This document shows, piece after piece, positions 1 to 12,010 of a DNA stretch of 64,000 nucleotides. Position 1 is the stretch's first letter. Each line of letters starts with the position of its first letter. Source of the DNA: Cristatella mucedo. Its lineage: Eukaryota; Bryozoa; Phylactolaemata; Cristatellidae. The notes under the pieces are model-generated. The model had not been told where the DNA came from. It did no database searches and saw only the letters and a list, made by a program, of their open reading frames with translations. Both the position numbers and the translations under genes were made by a program. Location: NCBI GenBank assembly GCA_009760855.2, contig WPIO01000029.1, positions 407,501 to 471,500 of the forward strand, in the 5' to 3' direction.

Positions 1-1600
1 TTTTCAATATGTGCTACCAGCTGCGTAGCGACAATTTTTCAAGTATCTTTGACAAAAAAAGAAAAGGGATCTGGGCGATAGTTGGCAAGGACCTTTATCT
101 AATCCAGGGTTTTTAAATATCGGTCTAACGATTGCCGATTTGAAGGACTTGAGTACAACCCATTTTTCCAAAGAAGCATTAAAAATTTCGGTTATGGCAG
201 AGTTAAGTTGGTCTGCCAGTGAAGACCACATAGATGATGGTATAGGGTCTTCGGGAGACGAGCTCTTTTTACTAGACCTTATCAGGGTAGCCACATCGCA
301 CGCAGAAACCTCGGAAAATCTTTTAAGGAAGGTCACAGGTTACGATTCCGCAATCGCTTTACTCAGAGGGGGCTTTATGGAGGGACGAATGTTAACAGTT
401 CTTTCAGTAAAGAAGGCTGAAAACTTTTCGGCTGAGCCGCTAATATATGGGGAGTCAGACCTCTAAGCATAGGCCAGTAAATTGTTTACCGTCTTACAAA
501 TCGGTTTTGCGTCTGACAGGCAGGAGTTCAGTTTTCGAGTGAAAAAAGCCCTGGCCTTTTAAAGCTTCCGGGTGAAAAGTCAAAGGAATCTTTGAAATTG
601 ACTAGATCAGCATCAGTTTCCAATTTCTTAAAACGACGTTCAAGCCTGCGCTTAAAACGGAGCATCTTTTGAAGTTTTTTTTTTGTAAATCGAAAGGAAT
701 CTCCGTGACTCTGTACACGGATAAAATGAGCGGGAGCCTGCTTGTCAAGAGCACTCCTAAGTGTCACGTCCACTGCATCAGTGAGGGTATCGAAGCTGTC
801 GGTCGAGTCTGGGTGAGATCAAAAAGACATGCACCACAAACATAATTGAATTTTTTTATGTCAATGCTTTTTAAGTTACGTCTCTGGACAAGTTCGACAT
901 TACCCTGTACATTCAAGGGAGCAGCAACAGTAAATCAGATCGAACAATGATCCGAGAGGGTACGCGGGCACACTACAAGTTCAATGGGGCTGGCATCCTT
1001 AGTAATCGCGAGATCTAGGATATGGCCACCAACGTGGGTGGTATGATTAACCTGTCGGACAAAACCAAAATTATCCAGACAGTCAAGAAATGAGCGGACC
1101 TGGCTGTTTATAGGGTTGTCAACGTGAGTATTAAAGTGTCCAGCCATCAGTAACGGCCTGCAACACACAAATATTTTAGCGAGGAACTCCAAAAACTCCT
1201 CTATAAACAAGTTTAGACCGCCAGCATGAGGTCGGTATATCACAACAGTGAGAGGCGCTGTATTTGATGCAGACCTGATTGCAACCGATTCAAACGATGG
1301 CCCATGCGAAAAGCTGCACATCCTATAGCCAAACGATTCACGAGCAATAATTGCATCCCCCTCACCAACCTTGTCAGAACGCATGGACTGAAAGAATCAG
1401 AACCCGGGTGGCGTGGTCTCATATATAAATATATTGGAACAAGGCGTCATCCAAGTTTCGGTAAGCAGAAATGCATCTAGCTTTTACTGGACAGCCTGAT
1501 CATCGTGGATTAGTAATCCCTTGGTTCTTATCTTGGAAAGCTTCATTGTTGTTCTCGCAGGTGAAATGAAGCGTCCATTATTTTTCCGATCCCCTACAGG
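1..1600 (-). mobile_element. LINE-B copy (CR1/L2-type), APE and start of RT
   Basis: Minus-strand non-LTR retrotransposon running off the left edge. LDAFLLTETW near 1440-1480 and the block 935-1384 (VVIYRPHAGG, LMAGHFNTHVDN, LSDHCSI) are apurinic-endonuclease motifs. The RT N-terminal block (FKSAIVRPIFKNPGLD) lies at 4-336. Several frame breaks separate the blocks, so the copy is dead. It is the same family as 34490-36217. Confidence 0.85.
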
Positions 1601-3030
1601 CATGCCAAAATATGCCTCATAAAATACGCTTCATATATCGTATAAACAGCAGGTGCCTCTGCAGATTAATGTTTTGCTCTTGTCTTGATAAATTGGCAGA
1701 CGATGTAGTTAAATCCTTATGTAGGATGTTAGCAGTTTCTTGTTTTCATCTCAAGAAAAGGCAGATGTATATAAACTTACACAGCTGGAACTAGAAGGAA
1801 GGGCTAAAATTGCTGTATTTCTGCTATTATTTAATTTCTGGAAGGTATCAATGAGGGAGTTACTAATACTTGTGATATATTATTTCATAGTGTTCATAAA
1901 TGACCTCGTCTCTAGATTAACAATTAAGGTAGACACATCATATATCGAATTAATATACGTTTTATATGAAGTTTTCATTGATCTTGATTACAGTACACTT
2001 AAGTGATAATGCACGGAAAATACATCTTATCGAAAGAAGTGAGTTTTTTATTTAGCGCCATCATTTTAGCCTTAGCTGTAGCTGAAATGTCCTGGAAATA
2101 ACAAAATTTTCAAAAACTTCACTGTCCTCGTCAGAAAGTAAGGTTTATGGATAATAATGGCCATTTCCAATAACTTTGAGGCATAAGCGATAGCAAAATA
2201 ATAATATTAACGAGCAAGGATATGCTACTTAGAGTAGTAACGCAGAGACTAGTAGATAGACAGCAAGTCGTTTGTCTTTGTTTTCAGAAACGGACCCAAA
2301 GTTTTGCTGGACATGCTGCGATTTTTATTTTCAAATTATTTAAAGTCATAATTTAGGGCTGAACCTAACATATAAATAAAGATAGAGAAAAACATTGATT
2401 ACCGAAAGCAGCAATAATAAAAATTGTGGAAAAATCCCGGCTTCTGCCTGACTTAATACCAGTAACGCATATCGTGTCCTGCTGAAACATTCCAAAGATA
2501 ATTGTGTGTATTTTAGCCCTTTAGGCTGTCCAGTTGATAGAATAACTAGGATAATTGCTGGAAGAATGATTCGGGTGACGCTTGAATTCGTCAGAAGGGC
2601 GGCTCCGAAACTAAATTTATATTCAGGTACATAGAACGTTTGTAATTCTGTGTGGCAGAAATAACAAATACAATCCGGGATTTCGTGCGATGCAAAACAA
2701 AACATTACTGGAGCAACACACTGCCACTGCATTTGCAGGAGCAGGGTCGTTTGACGAGCTTCTGCGAACTTTTTCAAAGGTAAGCCCGAGCTCAAGAGAC
2801 TGCTGCCGCTTTTGGCTGCTCGAAGTCTCACCTCATGAACTATGGTGAAATATGCCCAGTACCCCTCGCATATCACAGTCGATGCTTCCGTGGAGAAATT
2901 TTTTGCTCTTTTGGCCGCAGACTTAGCAGAGTACGTCTGCTGATCAGCGGAGCGGATTTTTCTCGCTTGAGCATTCAGTGGGCTTAGCGCTTAAGTAATG
3001 TCGTGAGGTCGTTGAGAAGGCTCGAGCGCT
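1601..3030. other. AT-rich stretch without a recognisable gene
   Basis: Mostly low-GC sequence with short open frames. The longest (2346-2876, minus) has no family features I recognise. No repeat family seen elsewhere in the window was identified here. Confidence 0.5.
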
Positions 3031-6000
3031 AATGAGTTGCCAGGAGCCGAGCTACGCGGCCGCTGCTGAGGCACTAGGAGCTAGAGGTTCTCGCCCGACT
3101 CCACGGAAGCGCTTTTGTTTCTTCTGCAAAAATGAAGGGCACATAAGTCGCGACTGCCGTTCGTTGCAAAGGCAGCGAAGGCTGTGTTTTGTATGCGGCG
3201 ACGACTCGCACCTAGCAGCAATATGTCCGGAGCGTCGCACCGATGTGCAGCCAAAAAACGAGTAAGGGGAAGCGCATGTAATAGCGCCGGCGCATTCCCC
3301 TGCTTGTCAACTCGACTGCCAAAAATTAATGTTCACAATGGTGGTCGTATTATGAAGGCGCGCCTTGATACTGGCTGCTCTCGGTCGATTGTGACTGAAT
3401 CGTCGGTACTGAGTGCCACCTCGGCGTAGTCTTATCCGGTTAACGAGCCAGTAATTACATTCAACGGAGCAGTCGCTCGTTGCCGGTCGGCGTGCCGCAC
3501 GACATGCTCTGTGCAGGGCATCGCAATAGAGCTGGACTGCCTCGTATCCGAGATCGTACCGGGGTATGATATGCTCCTTGGCATGGATGCTGTGCGACAG
3601 CTGGGAGGCGTGGTGATAGGCCCTGAAGGCGGTGTAGTAACCTTCAATGGGCGGGACAGTGCAATCGGGGCACTGTCGAGCGACGTCAGTGTTTCCGACA
3701 GAGACTTTTTGGCGGTGTACCGTGACGGAAAAAGGGGTCGTAAAGTGGCATAGGGCCGACGGCGTGACTTCTCCCACCCTGGTAAACCGCGTCGAGGCTT
3801 ACCGCGTGCCCGCCAACTTGCAGGCCGACTACGACAATGAGATTCAAGAGTGGATCCAACTCGGCTGGCTGAAGCCCTACGAAGGGGAGTGTGAAGGCCT
3901 CGTGCAGCTAATGGCACTGTTCCAGAGTCATAAAGACAAAGTGCGGCCCGTCTTAGACTACCGCGAGCTGAACCAATACGTTTCCAGCCACACTGCCAAC
4001 GGTGACGTTTGCAGCGAGAAACTTCGGGCATGGCGCCGCAAGTAACGTGAAGTAACGTCAGCATTATCGACCTTCGCAAAGCGTATTTACAGCTTCATGT
4101 CGACCCTTCCCTGTGGAGACACCAGGTTGTCGCCTACCAGCGGAGGCGGTACTGCCTTACGCGGCTAGGCTTCGGATTAAATGTAGCGCCTAAGATAATG
4201 ACCGCCGTGTTAAATAAGGTGCTTTCTATGGACCCACAGGTGCGCGAAGGCACCGACTCATACGTAGACGATTTAATCGCCAACAATGACATTGTCACGA
4301 ATGAGCGTGTTATCTCTCTCCTACGACAGTTCGGGCTCGAAGCTAAGCCCCCCAAAAAAGTTGGTCGGAGGTCGCGTACTAGGGCTTCGCGTCACTGACC
4401 ATGAAGGAAAGCTTAAGTGGGGCAGAGATAACGATGTTGAACCGCTACCTCAGCGCGAGACTTGCAGGCAGCTTTTCTCGTGGTGTGGACAATTAACGGG
4501 CCACTTTTCCGTTGCAGGATGGCTTCGACCAGCCTGCAGCTACGTAAAGAGAGCCACAAAAGACCTGTCATGGGATGCCGATGTTACGGAGGACGTCCTT
4601 CGGATGGCACAGGAGATCAGCCGACGCGTGATAAAAGAGGATCCAGTTTCCGGAGTGTGGAGTGTGCCGTCGTCAACCAGCGGACAGGTATGGTGTGACG
4701 CAAGCAGCTGAGCGATAGGCGCCTGCTTGCGAATTGGAGGGCAGACTGTCGAGGAAGCCTCTTGCTTAGAAAGCCAGATGACGTAGGGCATATCAATGTG
4801 GCCGAACTAGAGGCAGTCATAAAGGGCCTAAATTTAGCCCTGGCCTGGGGCCTGCGAGAGATCGAATTGTTTACTGACTCGGCCACTGTGCACTCGTGGC
4901 TTCGATCGATTGTCAAAGGTGATAAACCAATCCGTACTCGAGGTCTAGGTGAGGCATTGGCTCGACGGCGGACAGCAATAGTACGCGACGTAATTAAGGA
5001 GTACGACCTTCGGGTGAGAATACAGCTGGTGCGTTCGGCCGACAACAAAGCAGACCACTTAAGTACCGCAGCCATGGCTTAAGCCAATCTCGATTCTCGC
5101 AGCTGCTACTCCAGTGCAAGAAGTAGACCTGCGAGCGTTCCACGATTTGCATCACCTAGGGGTTGACCGTACGTTGTACCTGGCCGGACTCTGCTTCCCG
5201 GCATTTCCGTAATCGTGCATGCGTTGCCGGTCTGTGGACCCAGCGCCAGTGTCTTGGAGCCATGGGCATTTGGACGTAGATTTCAACTGGCGCCGCCTGG
5301 CTATTGATGTTACTTTCTTCAACGGGGTCAAGTATTTGACACTTGTCGATAGCGGCCCCAGCAGGTTTGCCATCTGGCGGCGTGTACCCGACGAGAGCGA
5401 GACCTCGGTGGTCCAACACTTGGATGAAATATTCAGAGAGAGGGGCCCGCCGTGGCAGCTCTTAATGGACAATTCCGCCACTTTCCGATCGAACGCTGTT
5501 CGCCAGCTTTGCGATCGTTGGGGGATACACTCAATGTATCGCTTTGCCTACCGCTCCCCTGGAAATGGTATAGTAGAGCGAAACCACCGAACGATATAAG
5601 GAATGGCAGCCCGAAGTAGGCGGGACATAATGATGATGGCGTACTGGTACAATCTCTCTGCCACCGCTGGATTGGACGCCGGCTCATCGCCTTGCCGTCA
5701 GCTTTTCTCGTACGAATGGAAACCTCCGATGGCTCGCGAGCCTCGCACAGAGAGCTCTGACGGAAATGACTTGATTCAGGGTCAGCGGGTTTTCGTAACC
5801 CCCCCCCCGGAGCCCGTTGCACCACTCAGTGGCCTCAGGGGACAGTTACTGCCCCGGCGGAAGGAGTTGGCATTGAAATTGATGGAATCCGCCGCCACTT
5901 AGCGGACATTAGACCAGTACCGAACGCCAACGAACTCCTTGACGAACACTCCGATGCCGGCCCTGGTGATACGGCCAGAGCCGACGAGCCCAGCAGACAG

Positions 6001-6398
6001 CTACGGCCAAGACATGGTCTGAGACCACCGGCACGCTATGAGGACTACGTGCTTACTGTTTAGCCTTCTTGCTGCCAAAAAGTGGAGAATGCGCCGTAGA
6101 TTGATCTCCAGATCAGGCGGGCATGTGGTTTTGTCTGTGACAGCACCTACATGTTGTTATCTGCCAGTTACTAGGCTGGGTGGCACTCCCAACCACCGGC
6201 TAGCCAATCGGAGCGCAGCTAGGCGTTGGCATCGGCGCCAACAAATGAGAGTGCAGCGTTCCGGTACCGCTCACGAGAGAAGCTGGCGAACGTCTGCGGG
6301 CGGGCAGTAGCGCTTCCGCCGGCTGAGTGCGTAGATGAAATAAACTGGTGGTGTTCCTCGTCGGCTAGCGTGCTGTGCCGCTCTCGACAATAATTCAG
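3030..6398 (+). mobile_element. LTR retrotransposon fossil (Ty3/gypsy-like, uncertain)
   Basis: An old, broken element. Parts in order: Gag nucleocapsid with two CCHC zinc knuckles, aspartic protease, reverse transcriptase (YVDD box), RNase H, integrase core, then a probable 3' LTR at about 6092-6398 that ends ACTACA and carries AATAAACTG. A polypurine-like tract precedes that LTR. No 5' LTR or capsid part was seen, so it is 5' truncated. It has about eight or more breaks. It abuts or interrupts a LINE-B copy at 6405. Confidence 0.8.
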
Positions 6399-6655
6399 AC
6401 TACACAGGAGACGAGCTCTTTTTATTAACTATATTAAGGTAGCCGCATCGCACGCAGAAACCTAGAGAAATCTCTTAGGGTCACAGGTCACAGGTTGCGA
6501 CTCAACAATCTCTTGAGTCGGAAGGAGCTTCGTGGAGGCATACATACGCGCAACTTTTGCAACGAATAGTTCACCGTCTAATAAATTTGTTTATGGTCCA
6601 ACAGGCAGGACTTCTGTCTTTGTTTAGAAATAGAAGCCCCGGCTTTCCTAAGCAT

Positions 6656-7663
6656 TATGGCATTCCGTCTTGACTTTTGTAACTCACTGCTTGCTGGCCT
6701 ACCGGCAGGTGCAATCGGGCGCTTGTAGTTTGATTCGCACAGCAGAGAGCCAGCCGATGCCCAAAGCCAACAGTTTATTACGACGCACTGAGCCGAAGGG
6801 TGCACGGCTCCCTTCGGCTCCTCCCACTGGTCGACCCCGATGATTCATCGAGGAGAACCACAACTTTGCACAGGCCGAACCTGATGGTGAATCCACCATC
6901 TGTCCACCAGCGGGTTGCCGGCCTGTATCCACGCCACATCAGAGGCGGACCACAGCTGAGCACCGGCCCCTCTCGGTGATACTTTTAGCAGCTGTTCACC
7001 AGCGGCTTATCAGAGGAGCCTGCATTCAAGTGAACTACAGCGCTTACAGCTGGTGCAAAACTCGGCAGCTAGGCTTGTCTGTCGTGAGCGTTGCAGTTGC
7101 CACATCACACCGACTTGCACTGGCTTCCAGTCAAGCAATGCATCGAGTTCCAGGTTTTTTCACTCACTTCTAGGTCCCTACGTTGGCTCCAGCCAACGTG
7201 TCAGATCTATTCCCCCACCTAAGGCTAAGCATCGTACCACATGCCTTTCAGAATCTAATTGTTTACCGATACCTCGTGCAAACCTCAAATCCTTTGGAGA
7301 CCGTGTATTTAGTTCGTATGCTCCCAAAGCCTGGAACTCACTCCCGACTTACGTCACGATATCCCCAAACTTGACCACATTTAAAAAGAAATTAAAAACG
7401 TACATATTTAATGACAGCATTTAGTGGATCCCTGTGATTCGATCTTTATGTGCTTATGCGTGCTAACACTGCATGCTGCCAGTAACCGAACTTGCATGCT
7501 GACCCGGTGCATGTCACTCCTAACCATGTTATTCATGTTGTTTATCAAGCACGATACCACTCACCAATCGATCGTGTTTCCATTGCAGCAAATGTGAAGT
7601 ACCTAGAAAGAGATTTGAGTTCTCTGAGGGTGGGTGCTATATCAAATGTATTATTATTATTAT
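6656..7663 (+). mobile_element. LINE-A 3' end inserted in LINE-B
   Basis: The RT C-terminal region ([27 protein letters not shown]), then the LINE-A 3' UTR and a (TTA)n tail. Interrupted at 6724-7039 by a solo LTR. Confidence 0.85.
6724..7039 (-). mobile_element. Solo LTR with 5-bp target duplication
   Basis: 316 bp bounded by TGTAGTT and AACTACA and flanked on both sides by GCGCT (6719-6723, 7040-7044). Removing it and one GCGCT restores the LINE-A reading (...GGCGCT-TACAGCTGG). On the minus strand its end (AATAAACTG, GTGC, ACTACA) resembles the 3' LTR of the fossil at 3030-6398, so it is probably the same family. Confidence 0.75.
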
Positions 7664-8280
7664 GGCACAGACTTGGAGGAAGTCTTCAAAGTTGATTAGG
7701 TAGTCACCAGACTCTCAGACTTCTTAAAGCGACATTTAAGCCTACGCTAAAAAGCGGTGCATCTTTTGAAGTTTCTCGGATAATTGAAAGGAATATCCAC
7801 GACTCTCTATGCAGACGGAATGTACGGTAGCATGCTCGTCAAGGGCACTCCTTAGTTTCATGTTCACTACATCCGTGAAGGTATCGAGGCTTTGGGCCGC
7901 GTCTGGGACTAGATCAAGAGGACCTACCTGACATTAAAAAAATTTCTCACGATCCATGTCTTTGAAGCTGCATCGCTGGACAAACTCACCTTATGCTGCA
8001 CGTACAGTGGAATAGTAAACAAGACTGAGCAGTTATCCGAAATGGTCAGAGGGTGCACCACAAGATCAGATTTCGCTTGGAGGCGGCTTTCTAGTGGGGG
8101 GGGGGAGGGAGTGATTAACAGCATGTTGCTCAAATAAGATTTATGATAGCAATAGGTTTGGGCTACTTTACACCAATGAAGTATCAAAGCCTCGAAACCC
8201 ACAAGGGCAGGGAACGGCCCCATCACCTTCTTCCACGTGTAAACTAGCGGGATATTTATTTTATTTAAGTGCATACACCT

Positions 8281-10126
8281 ACAGGTATATTATATTGCAT
8301 GTAAATGCACATACCTGCACATAATAGGCCACCGAATCTCTACTCAAAAAAGTCAAGATTAGATGGGACATAACGCTGTCGCCTGACGGATTTTCTTACA
8401 CAGACAGGGACTTAAGTACGTTTATAAACAAATCGTGTTCAGGAATTACGATTACTTTATTACTGCGGCTCTCATCGGGAAGAATTGCCAAAGCTACTTG
8501 GTCGCTCATGCCGCTATGGAAAGTCTTTGGGTGGGGCTCCCACCACAAGACCGATGATACTTTCTTCAATAACAGTCAGTATCCCACCCCTATTGGCTAT
8601 TGTCTGACTTTCTTCAATAACAGTCAGTATCTTGCCCTTATTGGCTATTGCCTGTTTTGTTTATTACAAGGGAAGGACCGTCTCGATGGGGCAAATCTGT
8701 GTGCACATATCGACTCTTAACAGATGATGATCGGCCGAGGGTGGCCTTCACTATTTTTCTCAAACCCAGGCAGGCCTGTGGAAGTCCCGACTGACCACAC
8801 TCGCTTGGGCAGCCCCTTACCAATCGATCAACTAGCTGATCGCGGGCGTATGGCATTCCCTCCAACCACACAAGCTGAATTTAAATACACACAGCTTGCT
8901 GAGCAAAACTTGCCAAAAGACAGCATAAGCCACTAACTACACAGGCCTCGCCTATCTTTGGCTTCGGTTGAGAGGCCGATTGTACTACAGCGATGGCTGT
9001 TAAAGTAAGTCCTAGAAGATGGTTAACATTTTGCCAAGAGTCCGGCACTTTATAGACTGTCCAAGGGTACAGCGCGAGCAATAGGTGTACCAAACTCATC
9101 TCCTGCTATTTTGGCAAATCTATTCGAAAGCTACTGCTGCATGTTAAGGCTGTGCTTGAGCTGGAACAGCATGACAGACACTAGCAGACTGGCCATCAAT
9201 GCAGATAAGTGCCACTTAGTCGGATGGTGCTAAACAGCCAATATACACATAATGGGTCTCACATAGATTAAGGAATATTCCAAGATGTGTAGCCGGATCG
9301 CCACCAAGGGTTCGTTTTGGTCGCGCTGCGGAATCAGCCTCGGAGAGCTGCAGCTGTCACAAGTGATTGCTGTGCTAGAGCATGTTGGTGATGCTAGGAG
9401 CTCATCGATGACAATTAAGAGAATGAGGCAGCCTCCAGGTGGATCAAAGCAAGTTAGGCCAAGGCGAATTGCCGGTGGAAGATTCTCGGTTGTCCCGATG
9501 AGCCAAATGGTGAGTGGTGAGTGGTGAGCTCAAGACACCGTCGTCGTCTGACAGTGGCAATTGTTGTCGCGCCACCGGCACATTATGCAAGATGACATCG
9601 CACACAGTGATGCCAACGTCCAGGCTGCTCAGGCTTTAGGTAGCGTCAAGCCAAGTAAAGCAGATCCAAGACCCGAGGCAGATCCGATGAGACGATCGGC
9701 TAGGATGCAGGCCAGTGCACCCCTGCCTCGAGCACGAGGCGACAAGCTGCGCCCGGCGATTGGTGGGCGGCTGACCGCACGACGAAGCACTGCTCAATTG
9801 TCACACGAGCACGACTGCAAGTGAATGCTTTCAGATGCGCCGTGGCAGGGCAGGAAACGTCGCACTCAGCTGCGTAAAACCGGCTAGATAGCAGCTTTGA
9901 TCTAGCACGTCTAAGCAGTGCATGAGCTAATCTTGAAAATTGAATACCACTCATGAAACTGGCATGAATAAAAAACAGCAGAGGGGCAGCTTGGAAGAGT
10001 GGCACAGTTGCTGCTGTCAAGCCATGTTCGAGCTGATGTTGCATGGACAGCGCGATTCACGTCGAAATCCAGTGAGGCGCTGGCGTAGCGCCTGCAGCAG
10101 TAGCCAATGTCAAAAGTGAGCCTTTC
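8281..10126. other. Unassigned DNA downstream of PPM1H-like gene
   Basis: I recognise no gene. It holds a tandem duplication at about 8558-8648. The part next to 10126 should include the phosphatase 3' UTR. Confidence 0.4.
8558..8648. repeat. 43-bp tandem duplication
   Basis: Two adjacent copies of a unit containing TTTCTTCAATAACAGTCAGT and TATTGGCTATTG, differing at a few bases. Confidence 0.85.
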
Positions 10127-10292
10127 TCAAGCAGCCTCCTCGTGAATAGGTGGCCGAAGAGGAATGACAAAGCACGATATATCATCCAGCGATGCAGCCT
10201 TGTCAACACCGTCCACCGAAGTCACCCATCCTCGACCAGAGCTCAGCGAGCCTCTTGCCTGGTAGATCAGCTCCTGAGCCAGGATCCTATAC
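10127..10292 (-). CDS. PPM1H: PPM1H-like exon 10 (last exon, stop)
   Basis: The acceptor is CCTGTAG|G; one base completes Arg408. The exon then reads [18 protein letters not shown] and [11 protein letters not shown], matching YTLAAQDLVMRARG, DRGW and GDDISVYVIPL. It ends HEEAA and TGA (10129-10127). I saw no AATAAA on the minus strand in the few hundred bases below the stop, so the mRNA 3' end is unplaced. Confidence 0.93.
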
Positions 10293-11949
10293 CTACAGGT
10301 CCACGGAAATCAATTGCTGCTGTAGGGCTAACCTACTTTGGTTTGGATTGTATGGTGCGGGAGCGCAGCAGCGAATACAGCAGCACCAGAATCTGGAGAT
10401 GGCCTTACAGCCAGGCCTACTTGTCTGCATAGAGCTCTTTAAACCAACCAGTAAGCTCTGGAGAAAGTTGATTCCGACGGATGAAGAACGATCGTTCTTC
10501 CACATCAGAAATGGATAAATACTAAAGCTTTTTAATAATGTCCTTAAAGACGAAATCGCTTTCTAGGCACCTCGCATAGGCTCTAAACACAGCATATAAA
10601 CTGACTAGCAATAACAACGTGCAGAGTTGTACGTGAATACCTTACAAGCTGCTTGAAATGCATGAACCATATGCTGTGAGGGACAGGAGTTTTTTAGGTT
10701 CGCTTTAAACGTTGCCAAGTCGGAGGTGCCGTGATGTCAATCGGTAGAGAATATCAGGTTTTAGGTATGTAGGAGCTAAAGGCATGATCTCCAAAGGATT
10801 AGAGGTTGGTTGGTGGAATAGCTAAATGACCTGAGTCAGAGGAGCACGTGGCATGAGGGAACACCTGCACAGGCAGGAAAACCTGCAAGAAGTTGTCACA
10901 GACGTCTAGATGGGACACAAAATACATGGATTAGTTTAGCTTAGGTATTCGTATGTAAGAAATCCTAATTTTGACACGTCATCTAATAGAAGCTGGTGTA
11001 CTTGCCTCACGAGCAAAACGTCATTTCGGAATATGAGAGGCTGATTGAGAGCAGAGACTACAGGAAAGATGCTGCGTAGCAAATTCTGGAGGCAAGGCTT
11101 ACCAGTTCTAATTTCTAATTGACCGCTAGTTTTGCCTTTAACTACTTTGTTGATCTTGACGTTTTTCAAAATACAGAGAGACCGGCTGCTGTCTGCTGCT
11201 AAACCATCAAAAACTAATTTTGCGTTGAGCAAGGAGTCGGATTCTGCCACCCTTTGGGTTACCGATCCAGTGCTCTATCGACTGAGCTACCGAGATTATG
11301 GTTACCTAGTGCTAAGCAGAGGTCTTTAAAGCCTTGCCGTTAAATATCTGCTTATGTACTCAAACCGATTCATGGAGTAGGCTGCGAATGCTTGTACATG
11401 TTTACATTGGAAACTATAGATCAAGCTGCCAATTAGGCTTGCTGTAGTTGGCGACTACACAGCGAATTCGGGGGACATTAAAGGTGCAGACAAACAATGA
11501 GAACCCGACAAGTGGTCTGCTGAAGTGCCCATGGCAACTCCTAAGTGAGGGAATGCACGCATACACTTTATCGGCAGCTGCAACTAAAGCACCAAGTTCA
11601 AAATACTGAGCGGTCGTGGGGATATGGGACCGCTCCCACAGCCTATGGGTTACTTATCTTCTGATTAAGTAGTTTAGTTCATTTAATTTTGGAAAGTTAG
11701 CTGGCTTATAAGTATGAATTTTGGCAATGCAAGCTGCAAGGAAGTTGAGAGAGTTGAGGTACTGGAAGGCAGGAAGGATCAATTGCATTTCCCTTTGCAG
11801 CAAATGTAAAGCGCCTAGAAAGAGATTAAGTTCTCCGAGGGTGCTTTATCAAGTACATTATTATTATCATTATCATTATTATTATTATCAAAGGACAGGA
11901 AGAACTAGGCATCATTTGCATTCCAATGCGAGCATGAGAGACAAAAAAC

Positions 11950-12010
<61 letters not shown>

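Larger units (their letters stand above)
6405..8280 (-). mobile_element. LINE-B copy split by a LINE-A insertion
   Basis: The segments 6405-6655 and 7664-8280 match consecutive parts of the LINE-B copy at 250-1080, read on the minus strand. The LINE-A copy at 6656-7663 lies between them. The copy is heavily decayed. Confidence 0.8.

Noticed and set aside
2346-2876. A 176-residue minus-strand open frame
   Set aside because: No recognisable motif, no splice context and ordinary AT-rich composition; could not be supported as a gene.
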